A DNA stretch of 64,000 nt from Terriglobia bacterium (GTDB taxonomy: Bacteria; Acidobacteriota; Terriglobia; Bryobacterales; UBA6623): the NCBI GenBank assembly GCA_009841225.1, contig VXMF01000048.1:62001-126000 (forward strand). The letters are read 5' to 3'. Positions 62,762 through 64,000 of this stretch are shown here, piece by piece (within the stretch, counting starts at the first letter, position 1; the number at the start of each line of letters is the position of its first letter). The translations under genes and the position numbers were made by a program. The notes under the pieces are model-generated. The model saw only the letters and a program-made list of their open reading frames with translations. It was not told where the DNA came from and ran no database searches.

Positions 62762-64000
62762 ATGGGCGCTCGATCCCGGTCACGAGTGAGCCGCATTGCC
62801 CTGACTGTGGCTGCGGTGACTTGGCTGGTCCCATCCGGAGCCGACGGCGCGAATCCCTACGGCAGCAATGATGCCTGGTTCAAAGTCGTTCCGAAGAAAT
62901 ACCAGGAGCGCCCGGAATACGGCTTCGTCGAGGCTGATCCGGAGCTGCCCAACGTACTGCTCATCGGCGATTCGATTTCGATGCGCTACACGACCGGGGT
63001 GCGGAAGCAGTTGATGGGCGCAGCCAACTTGTATCGCGCGCCGGACAACTGCCGTTCGACCCGCCAGACGCTCGCCGAAATTGAAATCTATCTCGGCGAG
63101 GTGAAGTGGGACGTGATCCACTTCAACGCAGGGATCCACGACCTTACTCATCTTGACACCAATGGCAAGACCGCGCCGCCGCCCGAGGGCCGGCATCAGA
63201 TTCCGCTGAAAGACTACCGCGCCAACCTGGGGAAACTGATCGCGCGCCTGAAGGCGACGGGCGCAAAGTTGATCTGGGCCGCGTCGACGCCCATTGGCTC
63301 TGGGACGGAAAAGACCGGTATTCGCCGCGATCGCGATGTGGTCGCCTATAATGCCGCCGCGTTGGAGGCGGTCATTTCGCGTGGCGTCGCGGTGAACGAT
63401 CTCTACGAGGTCGCCAAACCCCAGGCGGACGCACTCCTCTCAGACGGCGTGCATCCGAACGCGGAAGGGAGCCGTGTTCTCGCCAACGCTGTCGCGGCGG
63501 CAATCCGAGATCAACTTGCCGAGTCAGCGTACGTCACCAAAACTGGACGCACGCTGATTTCCAACATCGGCAGTGAGCGGGCCACGCAGGGCAACGGCAA
63601 CAAGATCGTCACAGTCGGCGACAAAACCCATGTCGTCTGGCAAGACTCGATCGAGGAAGGCTACTTTGCCCGCGCGCGCACTCTGGACCGCAACTCGGGC
63701 GAGTGGTCAGCGGTTCAGACCCTGGGAAAAGGCCGTGACAACCACGCACGACCCACGATCACGGCCGACAGCAAAGGCTTCCTGCACGTCATCATCGGCG
63801 GGCACCATGACAGTCTGCAATACCGGCGAAGCATTCGCCCCAACGACTCTTCCGAATGGACGCCCATCCAGACTTTCGCGAAGACGACCTACCCCATACT
63901 CCTCTCCGGCCCAGACGACACGCTCTACATCACTGGCCGTCATGACCAGGGCTGGGCGGGCATGGATTTCTATGCAAAGCCTCCGGGCGGGGATTGGGAG
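62762..64000 (+). CDS. Exported SGNH hydrolase fused to a BNR-4 repeat domain (3' end outside window)
   Basis: 413 codons run without a stop to the window edge. A signal peptide (VSRIALTVAAVTWLVPSGA) is followed by an SGNH/GDSL esterase domain: block I VLLIGDSISMRYTTGV (Ser71), NCRSTRQTLAEI, block III IHFNAGIHDL (Asn122) and block V LSDGVHPNAEG with the catalytic Asp and His near residues 229-232. From about residue 260 the repeats are of BNR-4 type: THVVWQDSIEEGYFARARTLD, FLHVIIGGHHDSLQYRRS and TLYITGRHDQGWAGM. The esterase probably removes acyl groups from a glycan that the propeller binds. It follows a sulfatase gene, in keeping with polysaccharide use. Confidence 0.85.
   Translation, partial: MGARSRSRVSRIALTVAAVTWLVPSGADGANPYGSNDAWFKVVPKKYQERPEYGFVEADPELPNVLLIGDSISMRYTTGVRKQLMGAANLYRAPDNCRSTRQTLAEIEIYLGEVKWDVIHFNAGIHDLTHLDTNGKTAPPPEGRHQIPLKDYRANLGKLIARLKATGAKLIWAASTPIGSGTEKTGIRRDRDVVAYNAAALEAVISRGVAVNDLYEVAKPQADALLSDGVHPNAEGSRVLANAVAAAIRDQLAESAYVTKTGRTLISNIGSERATQGNGNKIVTVGDKTHVVWQDSIEEGYFARARTLDRNSGEWSAVQTLGKGRDNHARPTITADSKGFLHVIIGGHHDSLQYRRSIRPNDSSEWTPIQTFAKTTYPILLSGPDDTLYITGRHDQGWAGMDFYAKPPGGDWE

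Overview
This 64 kb window is high-GC, densely coded bacterial DNA. The gene content suggests a member of the Acidobacteriota (Solibacter/Bryobacter-like or an uncultured marine/sponge relative). The pointers are two very long Oar-type TonB-dependent receptors with an N-terminal carboxypeptidase-regulatory domain, several Tat-exported enzymes, two sulfatases, CRTAC1/UnbV and PQQ-like propeller proteins, a TPR protein and a small 'DUF6677-like' membrane protein. The assignment is inference from gene content; no rRNA or phylogenetic marker search was possible.

Layout. 1-9.6 kb: the 3' end of a hydantoinase B gene, converging on a gltX-carbamoyltransferase pair; a medium-chain dehydrogenase; a family 9 glycosyltransferase; a tightly overlapping three-gene unit (two small membrane proteins and a HAD phosphatase); a LarA-superfamily protein. 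10-16.7 kb: a nitrogen-control cluster, amt-PII-amt-PII-glnD. 17-22.7 kb: a dihydropteroate-synthase-like gene, a GNAT gene, a VTT membrane protein, a seven-helix CREST-like membrane protein, a sugar isomerase-fold protein and a TPR protein. 23-33.4 kb: TonB receptor 1, two gene remnants, a Uma2 protein, a Tat-type sulfatase, a PQQ-like propeller and an UnbV protein. 33.4-40.1 kb: an orphan RHH antitoxin, a hydroxypyruvate-isomerase-like protein, argC-argB, a rhomboid protease, a ROK kinase, a secreted HNH nuclease and a YtxH protein.

The most unusual region is 40.2-51.7 kb. A tRNA-Pro(CGG) gene carries an integrated element of about 11.4 kb bounded by an exact 54-bp direct repeat of the tRNA 3' half. 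Its tyrosine integrase gene has been cut in two by a second element of 3.4 kb carrying three overlapping tyrosine recombinase genes, with the layout of a 'recombinase in trio' (RIT) element. Removing that element plus one copy of a flanking 6-bp repeat restores the integrase frame exactly. The island cargo is a second TonB receptor, a BNR-type secreted protein, a 5'-truncated ornithine cyclodeaminase gene and a frameshifted, 3'-truncated SDR gene.

51.8-64 kb: an HpcH/HpaI aldolase-family gene overlapping a complete TRAP transporter operon (dctP-dctQ-dctM); an orphan Phd antitoxin; an operon for an exported FMN 2-hydroxyacid dehydrogenase, a beta-propeller protein and a tetraheme cytochrome c; a methyltransferase; an RraA remnant; a lipoprotein sulfatase; and an SGNH hydrolase-BNR fusion that runs off the window.

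Functionally the window combines nitrogen sensing and ammonium uptake, import and surface handling of sulfated or complex carbohydrates (TonB receptors, sulfatases, SGNH/BNR, sugar isomerases), dicarboxylate or acidic-sugar uptake, and extensive gene decay around mobile DNA.
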